This document shows positions 50,800 to 60,650 of a stretch of 64,000 nt of DNA, piece after piece. Source of the stretch: Salinibacterium sp. (GTDB taxonomy: Bacteria > Actinomycetota > Actinomycetes > Actinomycetales > Microbacteriaceae); the NCBI GenBank assembly GCA_019638845.1, contig JAHBSZ010000004.1, positions 62,001-126,000 on the forward strand, in the 5' to 3' direction. The position numbers and the translations under genes were made by a program. Below the pieces are notes generated by a model. The model saw only the letters and a program-made list of their open reading frames with translations. It made no database searches and was not told the origin of the DNA. Numbering within the stretch: position 1 is the stretch's first letter; every line of letters starts with the position of its first letter.

Positions 50800-51160
50800 T
50801 GGTGACATCTCCATTAGGTGCCCTCAGAGCAATCTTGGTTCCGTTGCGTGTGAACCATCCGCACTCTGCGCACCAGTCATTCTCCACCGTGCGCCTACCT
50901 CGACGTCACGGTCCTAGGCGTTTATTGGATCCGAGCCATTCGCCGGTCGTGCACAGTCTAGATTGCAGCCCACGAACCAGGTCCTCGAGACTCTCGAATG
51001 ACGTCGCTCGGCATCGGTGGTAGTTCTTGCTGTGCTCGCCATGCTGGCTCGCGGATTTACGGCGCGGGCCGCTGGCGACGAGTTCACCGCCAGCGTGATC
51101 TTCCTGGCTGGTGGTATCGACAACGAATGTCGCCCCGGTGACGACCTCCACCAGAGGGTC
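50800..51160. other. 361-bp stretch without a supported gene
   Basis: Short frames exist on both strands, but none has a ribosome-binding site, recognisable sequence or matching composition. Probably decayed cassette DNA. Confidence 0.4.
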
Positions 51161-52040
51161 CTAAAGGTGAGGCCTCAATGTTGGAGTTGGGTTTCCGTGC
51201 GCCCGCAGTCGAGCTCGCAACGCGTCGCGAACTTCCTTAGTCACAGGGTGTTTCGTGAAGCTGCCCGTTGCGATCCAACCATTTCCCTTCGCACCACCGG
51301 CGGCGAAGCCGTACCTAAAGGTGGAGTCGTTGACCGTGCCCGGAGCATCCGTCACCCGCGACACCACCCGCCCGGTGACGTCGCGCACATAGGCGACCGT
51401 GGTCCCATCCGACAGAGTCGTCGTCATGTGACGGTCGGCCACGTCGTATCCCAGGGTCTGGTCGGCCAACACGGTCGTGTTGCCGTGCGCGTCATACACC
51501 AACGACGGCAACGGGCCCACCGTCGACAGGGCACCGCCGGCGACCGGGGACGCCCCGGTCGGAGCGTTGGCGACGTTCGTGGAGGTGAGTCGGTCGGCGT
51601 TGTCGTAGCAGTACGAGACTGTGGTGGGGGTGCCACTGTCTTGGGTGTCGGAGTACGCAGTACGGTTGCCGTTCATCCCTGCTGCGGGGTTCGCGCCGCA
51701 CCCGCCGGTGGAGGCGTAGGTGTAGGTGAGGGTGTGGCGCGGGATGATGGCGGTGCTCAGTCGGCCAGCCGTGTCGTAGCTGTAGGCGGAGGTCTCCACA
51801 GTGGTTCCGTCGGTGAGAGTGTTCTGGATGATCCGCCCCGACTGCGAGCGGATGACACTGTCGGTCACCGCCGCCTGCGCGGTGGTGCTTGCTGGGATGG
51901 TTTCGGTCCACGCATCCTCAGTGAGGGTCACATCATCCACAAGCAACGAACCTGCCGCGGTGGTGCCGGTGGAGGTGTCCTGCAGTTGCAGGTCGTGGCT
52001 GGTCGCCGTCGCCGTGAACAGGTAGGTCAGCTTCGCCCAC
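51161..52040 (-). pseudogene. RHS-core fragment 6, no recognisable tip
   Basis: The frame matches the main RHS gene from its carbohydrate-binding-like [18 protein letters not shown] part through [38 protein letters not shown] and [18 protein letters not shown], then leaves the core after FAAGG and ends after a basic 40-residue tail. Both ends are abnormal: the 5' end joins an inverted glgB-like 3' fragment at 52041, and the RHS hyperconserved LGRFLSVDP part is missing. Confidence 0.85.
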
Positions 52041-52316
52041 CTCATCGCCTTACCGCGGTGGTCTCGTTCCCGCGATTCCGTCGTGGGCCTGTTCAACTTC
52101 CGAGGCAACCCCTCCGGCCCGTACGGCATCGGCCTGCCCTTCGGCGCAGTCTGGGACGAGATCTTCAACACGGATGCCACGGAATTCGGTGACCCGGGCG
52201 TCGGCAACTACGGCTCTGTCACCGCGCTGGACGAGCCGTTCCAGGGGCGTCAGGCGTCAGTGGAGCTGACGCTGCCGCCGCTCGGCGGGCTGTGGTTAGC
52301 GCCGCGGAAGGTGTAG
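52041..52316 (+). pseudogene. glgB-like gene, 3' end only
   Basis: About 91 codons ending in TAG at 52314-52316. VVGLFNFRGNPSGPYGIGLPFGAVWDEIFNTDATEFGDPG and (F)QGRQASVELTLPPLGGLWLAPRKV look like the C-terminal beta domain of 1,4-alpha-glucan branching enzymes. No catalytic part is present. It abuts the RHS fragment at 52040 and lies just beyond the stop of the gene at 52325. Confidence 0.75.
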
Positions 52317-52324
52317 AAGACTCT

Positions 52325-52888
52325 CTACGCAGTCAGGTGGGGAAGTCGGTCACGCATTTCGATGATGAGCTGGCGAGCATTCTCGGACCGGGCAAAGAGT
52401 TTGTGTCTCGAGTCCCATCTCCAGTCGTCCAAGGTGATATCAATCGATGAATCTGTGCGTGTGTCAATCGTGAGGATGGTCTCCCACGATGTGAATGAAT
52501 CTAACTGCACGGTGGAAACCTCTTTGATGTCCCTGAGCGGAATTTGCTTCTCTGTATCGCCTGCCAGATTGCCAATAACAAGTGTGGTTGCGTCGATTCC
52601 TAGGAACACGGCGGACGTACCGCGCAAGCTATCCACGTACGTGCCAGTGAGGAGCACGTCCAAGTGCGGAATCACATTTCTTGCGCGATTCAGTCGATTT
52701 CGTGCCCTCACTGTCAGGGCAATCACTGCACCGCCTGCGATCAACACAATCGCGACGAATCCCAGCACGGTTTGAGTCACATCGGTCACGCTCGGCGTGG
52801 AGCTGACCAAACGCGAAATCTGAAGGGCGCTAACGGACGCAACCAGCACGAGTCCGGAAACTAGCCCAAGGGTTCTTTGACTCAACAT
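52325..52888 (-). CDS. Membrane protein with PH-like domain, putative immunity
   Basis: 187 residues. Two helices (about 8-28 and 40-62), then a cytosolic beta-rich domain (TTLVIGNLAGDTEKQIPLRDIKEVSTVQLDSFTSWETILTIDT) and a terminal helix (ENARQLIIEMRDRL), the layout of bacterial PH-like domains. The gene at 54922 has the same architecture. Start uncertain among ATG and a TTG spaced better from GGAGG. Confidence 0.6.
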   Translation of the reverse strand: MLSQRTLGLVSGLVLVASVSALQISRLVSSTPSVTDVTQTVLGFVAIVLIAGGAVIALTVRARNRLNRARNVIPHLDVLLTGTYVDSLRGTSAVFLGIDATTLVIGNLAGDTEKQIPLRDIKEVSTVQLDSFTSWETILTIDTRTDSSIDITLDDWRWDSRHKLFARSENARQLIIEMRDRLPHLTA

Positions 52889-53052
52889 CACCCTCCATTG
52901 AATTGCAAAGCGATGTCGCCAGCAAGGAATTCGACAGAGAACATCCCCGATAGGACTGAGACCTTTGCGGTAGACAAACCTCGAGAGGGACTGCTGAGGG
53001 TTTCGGTTACTCCTCGGCTCAGGATCGAAATCACCACACGTGAGGAGTCACC

Positions 53053-53229
53053 TCAACCCCCAGCAGTCCCCACCGTGTCGCCAGAATTTGCGGCAGTAGC
53101 CCCCCGACCGACCATCGCCGCGATAGCAAGTGCCAGGGTCGGCACGCTGAACCAAGCGCCGAACCAGGTGCGCCTGCGGGCAGTTTCGGTCAACGCACCG
53201 CGCGGCCCGGCTCCCAGAGAATCTTCCAT
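53053..53229 (-). CDS. Small membrane protein, 58 aa
   Basis: MEDSLGAGPRGALTETARRR, then one hydrophobic helix (WFGAWFSVPTLALAIAAMVG) and a short Gly/Thr tail. AGAGGGGGTGACAG directly precedes the ATG, a strong ribosome-binding site. Not recognised. It follows the 68-aa gene at 53307 in the same direction. Confidence 0.5.
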   Translation of the reverse strand: MEDSLGAGPRGALTETARRRTWFGAWFSVPTLALAIAAMVGRGATAANSGDTVGTAGG

Positions 53230-53306
53230 CTGTCACCCCCTCTTGTATCCGGCCAAGCCTGAAAGTATCCAGAGCACAGGTGCCGACTCGCCGGGCCTAG
53301 TGGCGT

Positions 53307-53513
53307 TCAGCGCGATGTGAGTAGAACCAGGGCAATCCCGAGGCAACCGCACGCTAGAACCAATATGAGTATTCGCTTCGCCAAGACCTGACTCGGATTG
53401 ACTTGATAACCAGACAGTCGGGCTTTTTCAACAGCCCGACGCTGGACATAGAAAGTTGCGATCAAAGCGAGCACAGTCAATCCAACAACAACAAGGATAA
53501 ATACGAGTCCCAC
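53307..53513 (-). CDS. Small two-helix membrane protein, putative immunity for CT5
   Basis: 68 residues from GTG at 53511-53513, with AAAGGAG 6 nt upstream. Helix 1 VGLVFILVVVGLTVLALIATFYV, basic loop, helix 2 RILILVLACGCLGIALVLL. It follows the CT5 stop (53528) by 14 nt; the ribosome-binding site lies between. Position suggests immunity to the hydrophobic CT5 tip. Confidence 0.55.
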   Translation of the reverse strand: MGLVFILVVVGLTVLALIATFYVQRRAVEKARLSGYQVNPSQVLAKRILILVLACGCLGIALVLLTSR

Positions 53514-53527
53514 CAAGATCTCCTTTG

Positions 53528-54915
53528 TCAACACAGCAACATGCACCACCACTCAAAGCCGGTTTCTGTGTAGCCGATGGCTGCACCCCATCCTTCCCCA
53601 AAAGCCCCAGCGATAGCCATTGTGGACACGGTGATCCCGCAGCCGCTCGCTGCGCCCGCCAAGAAGCCGACGCCCGCCGTGAGCTCACCCGGCCCGAACG
53701 CAGCAACTCCCAGCCCAACCGCAGCACCAGCCGCACAGCCAGCCCCATAATCGCGCAAAGAGACGCCATCGATCTGAAAATCTCCGAATGCCCGCCAGGC
53801 TTCATCGCGAGCTTGCGCCGCCTCGGCGATTAGAGTTTGCTGCCGCGCCGTGAGAGGCGGCGCACACCATGCATTCCAACTTCCACAGGAAGTAGTCGGC
53901 GGCGCTAGCGTATTGGCTGTCGATTTGTTGGCAGAATTCGTGATCGGAATCCAGACCGGCCTCTGACCGCTCTTTTTCATTCGCTCGTAGCTATCAGCCG
54001 TCATCTCGCCTGATAGATCAAACATGTTGATCGGGTCCGCGGGGTAGTCGTACGAGTTGCTCACCCCGCCCTCGATCGGGTCCACGGATAGGAACCGTCC
54101 CAGCGCTGCGACGTAGAGTCGCACGCCCATCTCGATGGTCGCGATCGACCCCTGGTGCTCGAGGAGTTTGCGTGCACCACCAACCCACCCGTAGTCCGCA
54201 TCACCTGGTGAGGTGTCGGCAACCAAGTCGTCGGCGGTGACGGTTCCGATGTTGCCGGTGACCGGGTCGATGGGTTGCCCAAACGGGTCATAAGTGGAGC
54301 GGGCGCCCTGGCGGAGGCCTGCAGCATCCGTTACCAGGATGGTGTCGCCGTGCAAGTTCCCATACGCCCACGTCTGCGCGGTCGCGGTGATCGATGCGGA
54401 TGCCCCACCCGGCAACGACACATCCCGTTGGATGACGGCGCCGCTGGCGTCGAGCACGCCGAACTGGCTGCCTGCGGCGAACGTGTACCGCACCGTCGTC
54501 GCCACCGTCGGCCCGGACCCATCAGGGTCGGAGGTGCGGGCCACGATCCGGCCGCTGACATCCCGCTGGTAGACGACAGTGCTGGTCACCAGGCCGTCGA
54601 CGACGGTGGTGGCCATGTGCCGGTCGGCCACGTCATACGACATCGTTTGGTTCGCCAGCGTGGTCGTGTTGCCGTGCCCGTCATACGACAACGACGGGAT
54701 CGGACCCACCGTCGACAGTGCACACCAGCTACCGGGGACGCCCCTGTCGGTGCGTTCACCACCGCGGTAGAGGTAAGGCGGTCGGCATTGTCGTAGCAAT
54801 ACGCCACCGACGACGGGGTGCCACCATCCTTCGTGTCAGAGAAACCAGTACGGTAGGTCGCGGTCGGGGCGGAACGGCCCACGACGCCCCTCGACTGGAT
54901 CTGCTGTATGGCCAT
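53528..54915 (-). pseudogene. Orphan RHS cassette 5 with hydrophobic C-terminal tip (frameshifted)
   Basis: Frame 1 (ATG 54915) reads [37 protein letters not shown]; near 54720-54735 a frameshift moves the core ([18 protein letters not shown]) into another frame, which continues through [32 protein letters not shown]. The tip is about 145 residues: [21 protein letters not shown], then Gly/Ala-rich hydrophobic stretches and a terminal WWCMLLC. Tip could be membrane-active. It starts 7 nt after the stop of the upstream cassette's gene. Confidence 0.8.
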
Positions 54916-54921
54916 TGCCAG

Positions 54922-55542
54922 TCAGCTGAGTTCAGGGTGGCCATCCTTATCGCCTGACGGGCCACGCTCAAGCTGTATTCGCGCGAGAAGTGTTCGCACC
55001 TCGTCGATCTTCGCGGGAGATATCGCACTCTTCCCGCCGCGTCCGACCATGAACGCAACTCTGCCCGTCACCGGAGACTCCAACGAGAGTCCAGGAAATC
55101 CAACACCGTTCATCTCGACAAAGATTTCGTGAACATCGGTGACCTCTGGCCAGCTGATACGTATCGGCGACACGGACGCCGAGCCCCAGAACGCCATTCC
55201 ACGCTGTCCAACGCTGAGGACCGAGATACGGGAAGGTGGCAAAGAACCATCATTCCGAACTCTACCGAGACGCTCCCGAGAAGTTCGGTCGAGCCAAGCC
55301 ACGACAGCAAGGTCATCGGGAAACTTCCCCGCCAGGTCCCGCAGCCTTCCCGAAGTCCAGGCGGATCTCAGAAAAACAACCAGCGCCATCGTGCCCGTGG
55401 CCGCAATTCCGATTCCTAACCCGAGGGAAAGTGGCTCGACATCGTCGCCACGCCCTACACGGGCAAAGATCAGAATTAGTTGGGATGCGACAACAAGTCC
55501 CAGCGCAACAAGTGTCGCCCAATAGGCGATAGACCGCTTCAT
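54922..55542 (-). CDS. Membrane protein with PH-like domain, putative immunity for CT4
   Basis: 206 residues from [15 protein letters not shown]. Two helices (about 5-28, 40-60), a soluble part with beta-rich RISVLSVGQRGMAFWG..SPIRISWPEVTDVHEIFVEM and a terminal helix. Its ATG overlaps the CT4 stop as TGATG. Same layout as 52325-52888. A tip gene followed by an overlapping membrane gene is a typical toxin-immunity order. Confidence 0.65.
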   Translation of the reverse strand: MKRSIAYWATLVALGLVVASQLILIFARVGRGDDVEPLSLGLGIGIAATGTMALVVFLRSAWTSGRLRDLAGKFPDDLAVVAWLDRTSRERLGRVRNDGSLPPSRISVLSVGQRGMAFWGSASVSPIRISWPEVTDVHEIFVEMNGVGFPGLSLESPVTGRVAFMVGRGGKSAISPAKIDEVRTLLARIQLERGPSGDKDGHPELS

Positions 55543-56483
55543 CAAGTGACCCCGATCGAATCTAGGAACGAGCCGGAATTGTACGGGGGGCATGCCATTG
55601 CAATACAGTATGGCTCCTCGCTCCCCGGCATTAGATGGCGGAGAAAATCAATCGCCAGACCTGCCTGCTGACTTAGACCCAAAGAGTCCGCCACTTCTGC
55701 AAGTCTCTGGCCACGCAAGTACATGGCGCCTCCCATCCCAGTCGCCCCGGTCGCGGTTGCAATTGTGCCGACTATGCAACCGCTTGTCATTCCGTTGTTG
55801 AGGCACTCGATTGCTGTCGAGATAGCGCCTGTTAGTACGCTCAAGGCTGCCAGTGGTTTGGAAAGCACTGGACACCACTCAACGCAACCGGCGGCCGCAA
55901 GTCCCGATACGACGCTCACCCCGCCCAACGCTAGTCCGATCGCATTCCAGCGCGCCTTGGCAAGATTCCTTTTCTGCACCGGCGGTTCTCCACAATCCCT
56001 CCCCATGCACACCCGTTTACCCGTGAGGTCGTACCCGTTGATCGGGTCGGCCGGGTAGTCGTACGAGTTGCTCACCCCACCCTCTACCGGGTCTACCGAC
56101 AGGAACCGTCCCAGTGCGGGCACGTACTGCCGCACGCCCATCTCGATGGTCGCCACACTGCCTTGGTGTTCATACAGTTTCTTGTGCTGACCGACATACC
56201 CGTAGTCGGCATCGCCGGGCGAGGTATCCGGAACCGCATCATCCGCTGTGGCGGTACCAATGTCCCCGGTGGTCGGGTCGATGGGTTGCCCGAACGGGTC
56301 AAAACTTGCCCGGGTGCCCTGACGGATGCCGGTGGCATCCGCCGTCACGATCACATCCCCGTGCAGGTTCGGATACGCCCACACCGCCACCCCAGTAGCT
56401 GCAGTGATCGACACCGACACCCCACCCGACAACGACACCTCACGCTGCAGCACCTGGCCCGTCGCATCCAACACCACAATCAA
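55542..56483 (-). CDS. Orphan RHS cassette 4, 5'-truncated
   Basis: 313 codons. Core begins at [15 protein letters not shown], right after the lipoprotein gene of cassette 3, and runs to [17 protein letters not shown]. The tip (about 135 residues) starts [10 protein letters not shown] and contains two or three hydrophobic helices ([46 protein letters not shown]) with several Cys. No start codon with a ribosome-binding site, so probably silent unless recombined into the main gene. Confidence 0.75.
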   Translation of the reverse strand: MIVVLDATGQVLQREVSLSGGVSVSITAATGVAVWAYPNLHGDVIVTADATGIRQGTRASFDPFGQPIDPTTGDIGTATADDAVPDTSPGDADYGYVGQHKKLYEHQGSVATIEMGVRQYVPALGRFLSVDPVEGGVSNSYDYPADPINGYDLTGKRVCMGRDCGEPPVQKRNLAKARWNAIGLALGGVSVVSGLAAAGCVEWCPVLSKPLAALSVLTGAISTAIECLNNGMTSGCIVGTIATATGATGMGGAMYLRGQRLAEVADSLGLSQQAGLAIDFLRHLMPGSEEPYCIAMACPPYNSGSFLDSIGVT

Positions 56484-56498
56484 GCGCGGTGGGTCCGC

Positions 56499-56960
56499 TC
56501 AGCACCAGTCCTGGGCCGTCGCCCCTGCCATGTCGGTCCAGTATCCCTCCTTAAGTTCTGTGAGGTTGAACTGTGCGACGTCGTTGTTGCCTCCCACCTG
56601 GAGCAGCGAGATGACGACACCATCTCGAGCAAAGTCAATCGTGCCCTCGGTATAGGGAACGTCGACGGTGAAACCTGATGGTGCTTGGCCAAGGACGACC
56701 ACGCTCCCGGCAGGGAGACTCTGGCCCGTCCCACTCGCGACCCACACCTCCGTCAAGTCCGGGTTCGACGTGTCCGCCGTGCTGAACTTGCTGACTACGA
56801 TCGTGTCGACGGCGATGGCATCGCATACCTTGAACGCAAGAGACCCGTCCAACAGTCCTGCGAGGGTTGACGACTGAGCTGAACATCCTGAGAAAAGTGC
56901 GCCGAGAAGTATTAGCAGGGCCAATCGCCCGGCCCGTTTGTTGCTGGATTGCGTGCTCAT
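56499..56960 (-). CDS. Lipoprotein, putative immunity for HExxH tip CT3
   Basis: 153 residues. Signal with lipobox LFSGC (Cys about 24). The mature part has [22 protein letters not shown] at 56958-56960 overlaps the CT3 stop by 4 nt (ATGA), as the 60776 lipoprotein overlaps CT1. Pairing with a metallopeptidase-like tip suggests a membrane-anchored inhibitor acting outside the cytoplasm. Confidence 0.7.
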   Translation of the reverse strand: MSTQSSNKRAGRLALLILLGALFSGCSAQSSTLAGLLDGSLAFKVCDAIAVDTIVVSKFSTADTSNPDLTEVWVASGTGQSLPAGSVVVLGQAPSGFTVDVPYTEGTIDFARDGVVISLLQVGGNNDVAQFNLTELKEGYWTDMAGATAQDWC

Positions 56961-57937
56961 CGCTTGTACCCGCCGTCGTGCAGTCCAGCATAGATCTCGA
57001 AGGCGTTGTAGCACCCGGTGGACGCGAATTGGGTGCAGTTGCCGTGGTTGCCTGGACCCTCTGCGGCCCACTGTTGAACCGAGCTGAATGCTTCAAGTGC
57101 GTACGCTGTTTGAAATTTGACGTTCCCCAACGCAGCCCATTGCGCCATATGCCGCTCTTCGTGGGCAACCTCGTTTGGGGAAATTGACGCAAGCGGCTTG
57201 TAGGTAACGTACACGTTGCCGTACGTAGTACCACCCCCGAGATAGAGTCCCCCCTGAAGTCGGGGTGGTGCACCTGGGTTCGTGCAGATGATCAGCAAAT
57301 TTGCGGTCATCGTGCTGCAGTTGTATCCCGCCGCCTGGGCCTTGTTGAACCAGTACAAGGTCACCGGCTGGTTTGATACTGCCACCTTCGTCGCCACCCG
57401 CGATCTGAACGCGTTCGCCTGCGCCAACGCAGATTTCCCGCCAACCCCATCGATGAGCATTGCAGCACCCGTCAGGTCGTACCCGTTGATCGGGTCGGCC
57501 GGGTAGTCGTACGAGTTACTCACCCCACCCTCTACCGGGTCTACCGACAGGAACCGTCCCAGTGCGGGCACGTACTGCCGCACCCCCATCTCGATGGTCG
57601 CCACACTGCCTTGGTGTTCATACAGTTTCTTGTGCTGACCGACATACCCGTAGTCGGCATCGCCGGGCGAGGTATCCGGAACCGCATCATCCGCTGTGGC
57701 GGTACCAATGTCCCCGGTGGTCGGGTCGATGGGTTGCCCGAACGGGTCAAAACTTGCCCGGGTGCCCTGACGGATGCCGGTGGCATCCGCCGTCACGATC
57801 ACATCCCCGTGCAGGTTCGGATACGCCCACACCGCCACCCCGGTGGATGCGGTGATCGACACCGACACCCCACCCGGCAGTGACAGCTCACGCTGCAGCA
57901 CCTGGCTGGTGGCATCCAACACGGCAAACACACCACC
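56957..57937 (-). CDS. Orphan RHS cassette 3 with HExxH metallopeptidase-like tip
   Basis: Core homology begins at about 57937 ([16 protein letters not shown]) and reads through to INGYDLTG. The tip of about 170 residues carries [11 protein letters not shown] (HEERH codons at 57149-57163) and [11 protein letters not shown] near the end, an HExxH plus downstream Glu pattern. The open frame extends to 58114 through non-RHS sequence; no convincing start. Related tip to that of the main RHS gene. Confidence 0.78.
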   Translation of the reverse strand, partial: GGVFAVLDATSQVLQRELSLPGGVSVSITASTGVAVWAYPNLHGDVIVTADATGIRQGTRASFDPFGQPIDPTTGDIGTATADDAVPDTSPGDADYGYVGQHKKLYEHQGSVATIEMGVRQYVPALGRFLSVDPVEGGVSNSYDYPADPINGYDLTGAAMLIDGVGGKSALAQANAFRSRVATKVAVSNQPVTLYWFNKAQAAGYNCSTMTANLLIICTNPGAPPRLQGGLYLGGGTTYGNVYVTYKPLASISPNEVAHEERHMAQWAALGNVKFQTAYALEAFSSVQQWAAEGPGNHGNCTQFASTGCYNAFEIYAGLHDGGYKR

Positions 57938-57952
57938 AGCGGACAAACAAAG

Positions 57953-58031
57953 AACCCCGTCCAAGAGATTCTCTTGGACGGGGTTCGGAAACATTACTTT
58001 TGGTGGTCCTAAGCGAACAGCTTCCGAACCC
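57953..58031. repeat. Two adjoining inverted repeats at the cassette 3 boundary
   Basis: Repeat A: AACCCCGTCCAAGAGA (57953-57968) and its exact complement 57970-57985, one-base centre. Repeat B: GGGTTCGGAA (57981-57990) and TTCCGAACCC (58022-58031). Possible element ends, recombination site or terminator. Confidence 0.75.
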
Positions 58032-58041
58032 TTCATCCCCT

Positions 58042-58320
58042 GTGAAGAACGCCCATGCATGGCTGATAGATCCGAATCGCCAGGAACGATATCGGGCGAC
58101 TCCAGCGGCCTCACCGCGAAAGCAAGCGCAGGTTCGACTCAACGAGGCCCAGGAACTGGAGGTGATCGCTGCCTACCGCTCTGGCCTCACCGTCTACGAG
58201 GTGGGTGCGCGATTCGGGATCCACCGGACAACGGTGAGCGCAATCATGCGGCGTCAGGGGGTGAGAATGCGTCGTGCACCAAAACGGCCCTATCGTCTGC
58301 GAGCCCGCCTTCCCGAGTGA
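58042..58320 (+). pseudogene. Helix-turn-helix protein, recombinase/transposase remnant
   Basis: About 92 codons from GTG 58042, without ribosome-binding site. [47 protein letters not shown] is an HTH like those ending serine recombinases or leading some transposases. No catalytic domain remains. The only plus-strand coding trace in this part besides glgB. Confidence 0.6.
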
Positions 58321-58673
58321 GTTTCTCCACCACGGCCAGCAGTGCTCTAGCTAGCTGGCGAATGCGCGAGGTAGCGGAAACTCTGAGGAGGCTCGACACC
58401 GAGTACTTTGCGGAGTGCCCCAAGGTGGCCGGAATAGGCCATCCCCCACCTCAAGCAACGTCGACTCGAGCGCGCCGTGCAAATATTCAGCGAGAGCATC
58501 TTGCGGCAGGGCCATCTCTGTGGAAACAGATCCCAAACTTCGCTTGAGTCGACTCTGGTCGCGCATCAACTAGCTCTGAACTTCGACAAGGATCTGACGC
58601 CTTTGCACCAGCAAGAGAATCGTTTGTTCGACAAGCACGAATCGAGCGTGCAAGAGCTATAGCTCTCGACCTC
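58321..58673. other. 353-bp stretch without a supported gene
   Basis: No frame with recognisable sequence; lies between the HTH remnant and the IS256 remnant, probably element debris. Confidence 0.4.
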
Positions 58674-59448
58674 CTAGTAGCGGCGGTCGGCGCCGTCCCA
58701 TTCGTCGTGTTGCTCGATGAGGACGTGCCCCGCGAGGCGGAGCAGTGCGGTGGGGTTGGGGAACGTGCCGACGACGTCGCTGCTACGCTTGATCTCCTTG
58801 TTGCCACGTTCCAGCGGGCTGGTGGACCAGATCTGACGCCAGTGCGCGTACGGGAGCGGCGCGAACGCGAGGAGGTCGTCACGGGCCGAATCGAGCATTC
58901 CGGCGACTTTCGGGTGGGAGCGGCCGAGCATGCGGACGACTTCGTCGAACTGGGCGTGGACGTGCTTCTTGTCGGGTTGCGCGAAGATCGTGCGGATGAT
59001 CGAGGCGACCATCGGCCCGACGGTCTTCTGACTCGGTTTCTCCGACCTCGAAGCCGAGGACTTCCCTTCTGCCGTCAGCCGCGACGACGACGACTTGGGA
59101 GACGACTCGCCGGCCGACGCGGGCTTTGCAATAGGTCGCGTCGAGGAACACGTACGGGTAGCCGGTGTCGGCGAGGGGCCGGTCCCGGAACGCGGCGACG
59201 TCCTCGTCGAGGTTCGCGCAGATCCGTGAGACCTCGGACTTGCTGATCCCGGTGTCAGCGCCGAGCGCCTTCACCAGATCGTCAACCTTCCTCGTGGAGA
59301 CGCCGTGGACTGATCGACCCGACGGCGCCGTTCCAGCAACGACGGGAAGAAGGACCCCGCCTTCAAATGACATGGTCCGCTTCCTATCCGGGTTCCGTCG
59401 CCGCGCCCGATCTACCCAGACAAATATGGGCATGAATACGACGAGCAA
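58674..59448 (-). mobile_element. IS256-family transposase remnant
   Basis: N-terminal frame has HGVSTRKVDDLVKALGADTGISKSEVSRICANLDEDV and YPYVFLDATYCKARVGRRVVSQVVVV (first catalytic Asp). After GFEVGETESE, near 59030, an internal deletion removes about 80-90 residues including the second Asp and shifts frame; VASIIRTIFAQPDKKHVHAQF..STSPLERGNKEIKRSSDVVGTFPN (third catalytic residue) to the end follows in another frame. The N-terminus is also missing. Inactive. Confidence 0.85.
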
Positions 59449-59521
59449 ACCCAGGGCGATTCAGGTGGCATCCAACATCTGTGCCGTACGCATCGAAGAA
59501 TCTGTCGAAGGAAAGAAACGG

Positions 59522-59761
59522 CTAAGTTCGAGCGAAAGCGAGCCACGAGGCGAAGAGGATCACAATCCCCAGAATCACCGCGAAAATTCCGAACATTCCG
59601 ACGACTGAGGGCGTCGCTCCTTGAGCAGTCCGACGGCCCATCGATCCCAATTTCGCCTGCTGCTTCGCCGTATGCGTCGCGAATTTCGCTCGGTTCACAA
59701 TGGTGAATATCCCGGCGACTATCGTTGCGGCCCCTACAACGAAGGGGAACCAGTCACTCAT
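59522..59761 (-). CDS. Two-helix membrane protein, paralogue of 49563
   Basis: 79 residues, MSDWFPFVVGAATIVAG.., same length and layout as 49563-49802 and very similar in DNA, including the upstream TTGGAG. It starts 39 nt after the stop of cassette 2, so it may be that tip's immunity protein. Confidence 0.65.
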   Translation of the reverse strand: MSDWFPFVVGAATIVAGIFTIVNRAKFATHTAKQQAKLGSMGRRTAQGATPSVVGMFGIFAVILGIVILFASWLAFART

Positions 59762-59800
59762 TAGAGACTCCAAATCCGTGGCCGCCAATCGACGCCGCGT

Positions 59801-60650
59801 TCACCATAATCCTTTTGTGTAGCTGACGCCCGCTCCGCAAATTGCCTCTGCCCCGACCGCGACACCGGCGCCCCCGAATACATTTCCCGATTCTCCCTCA
59901 CCTATCTCAATATATCCTCCCCCTCTCGGGGTTGCGATAGTGCAGTTCGCTAGAAGCGCCCAGCCTGGTTTTGCGTTCCAGCCCAGCCCCAGCGAGCCGC
60001 CAATTCCAGCTTTCGGGCCAACCTGAGCGCCCAGCACTATGTCGAAATGGCTCTTTGAGATCGCAACGCCCACGTTCCCGCACGCGAAACTGCACCATTC
60101 CACTGAAATGTCCAGACTCAACTTGCTCAGGACGTCTTGGAACTGCGGCGGCAAACTAATCGGTCCGACAGGGTCTATCGGGTCAGGAGGTCGGGGTGGG
60201 TTGGACGGAGTCCGGCCATTGCTCAGCGGGATCCACGCCGCCTTCGCGGCGACGATCCCGGAACGTGCGGCAACGCGTTCGAAGTTGTCCGCGGTCATCT
60301 CGCCGGTCAGGTCCAGTTTGTTGATCGGATCCGCCGGGTAGTCGTACGAGTTGCTCACCCCGCCCTCGATGGGGTCGACGGACAGGAACCTGCCCAGCGC
60401 GGGCACGTACTGCCGCACCCCCATCTCGATGGTCGCCACGGAGCCTTGGTGTTCATACAGCTTCTTGTGCTGACCGACATACCCGTAGTCCGCCTCGCCG
60501 GGCGACATATCCGGAACCGCATCATCCGCCGTGACGGTACCAATATCCCCGGTCACCGGGTCGATAGGTTGCCCGAACGGGTCGATAGGCTGCCCGAACG
60601 GATCAAAACGTGCCCGGATTCCCTGACGGATGCCCGTGGCATCCGTGGTC
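59801..60650 (-). pseudogene. Orphan RHS cassette 2 with Gly-rich tip
   Basis: Core homology starts at about 60650 ([22 protein letters not shown]), contains a 21-bp duplication giving [14 protein letters not shown], and ends INKLDLTG. The tip of about 165 residues begins [15 protein letters not shown], has a Pro-rich spacer ([18 protein letters not shown]) and a Gly-rich, beta-like end. GTG at 60556 could start a 251-residue protein, but no ribosome-binding site is seen. Its 5' end joins an inverted glgB-like fragment. Confidence 0.78.
60558..60599 (-). repeat. 21-bp tandem duplication in RHS core
   Basis: Units 60558-60578 and 60579-60599 differ by one base; the duplication is in frame and repeats seven residues. 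Confidence 0.8.

Noticed and set aside
50906-51151. 81-codon minus-strand frame beyond RHS fragment 6
   Set aside because: No start signal, odd composition, no similarity to neighbours; left as gene-free.
57774-58547. 257-codon plus-strand frame over the cassette 3 boundary
   Set aside because: Its first third is antisense RHS core and the rest shows no domain; the HTH lies in another frame.
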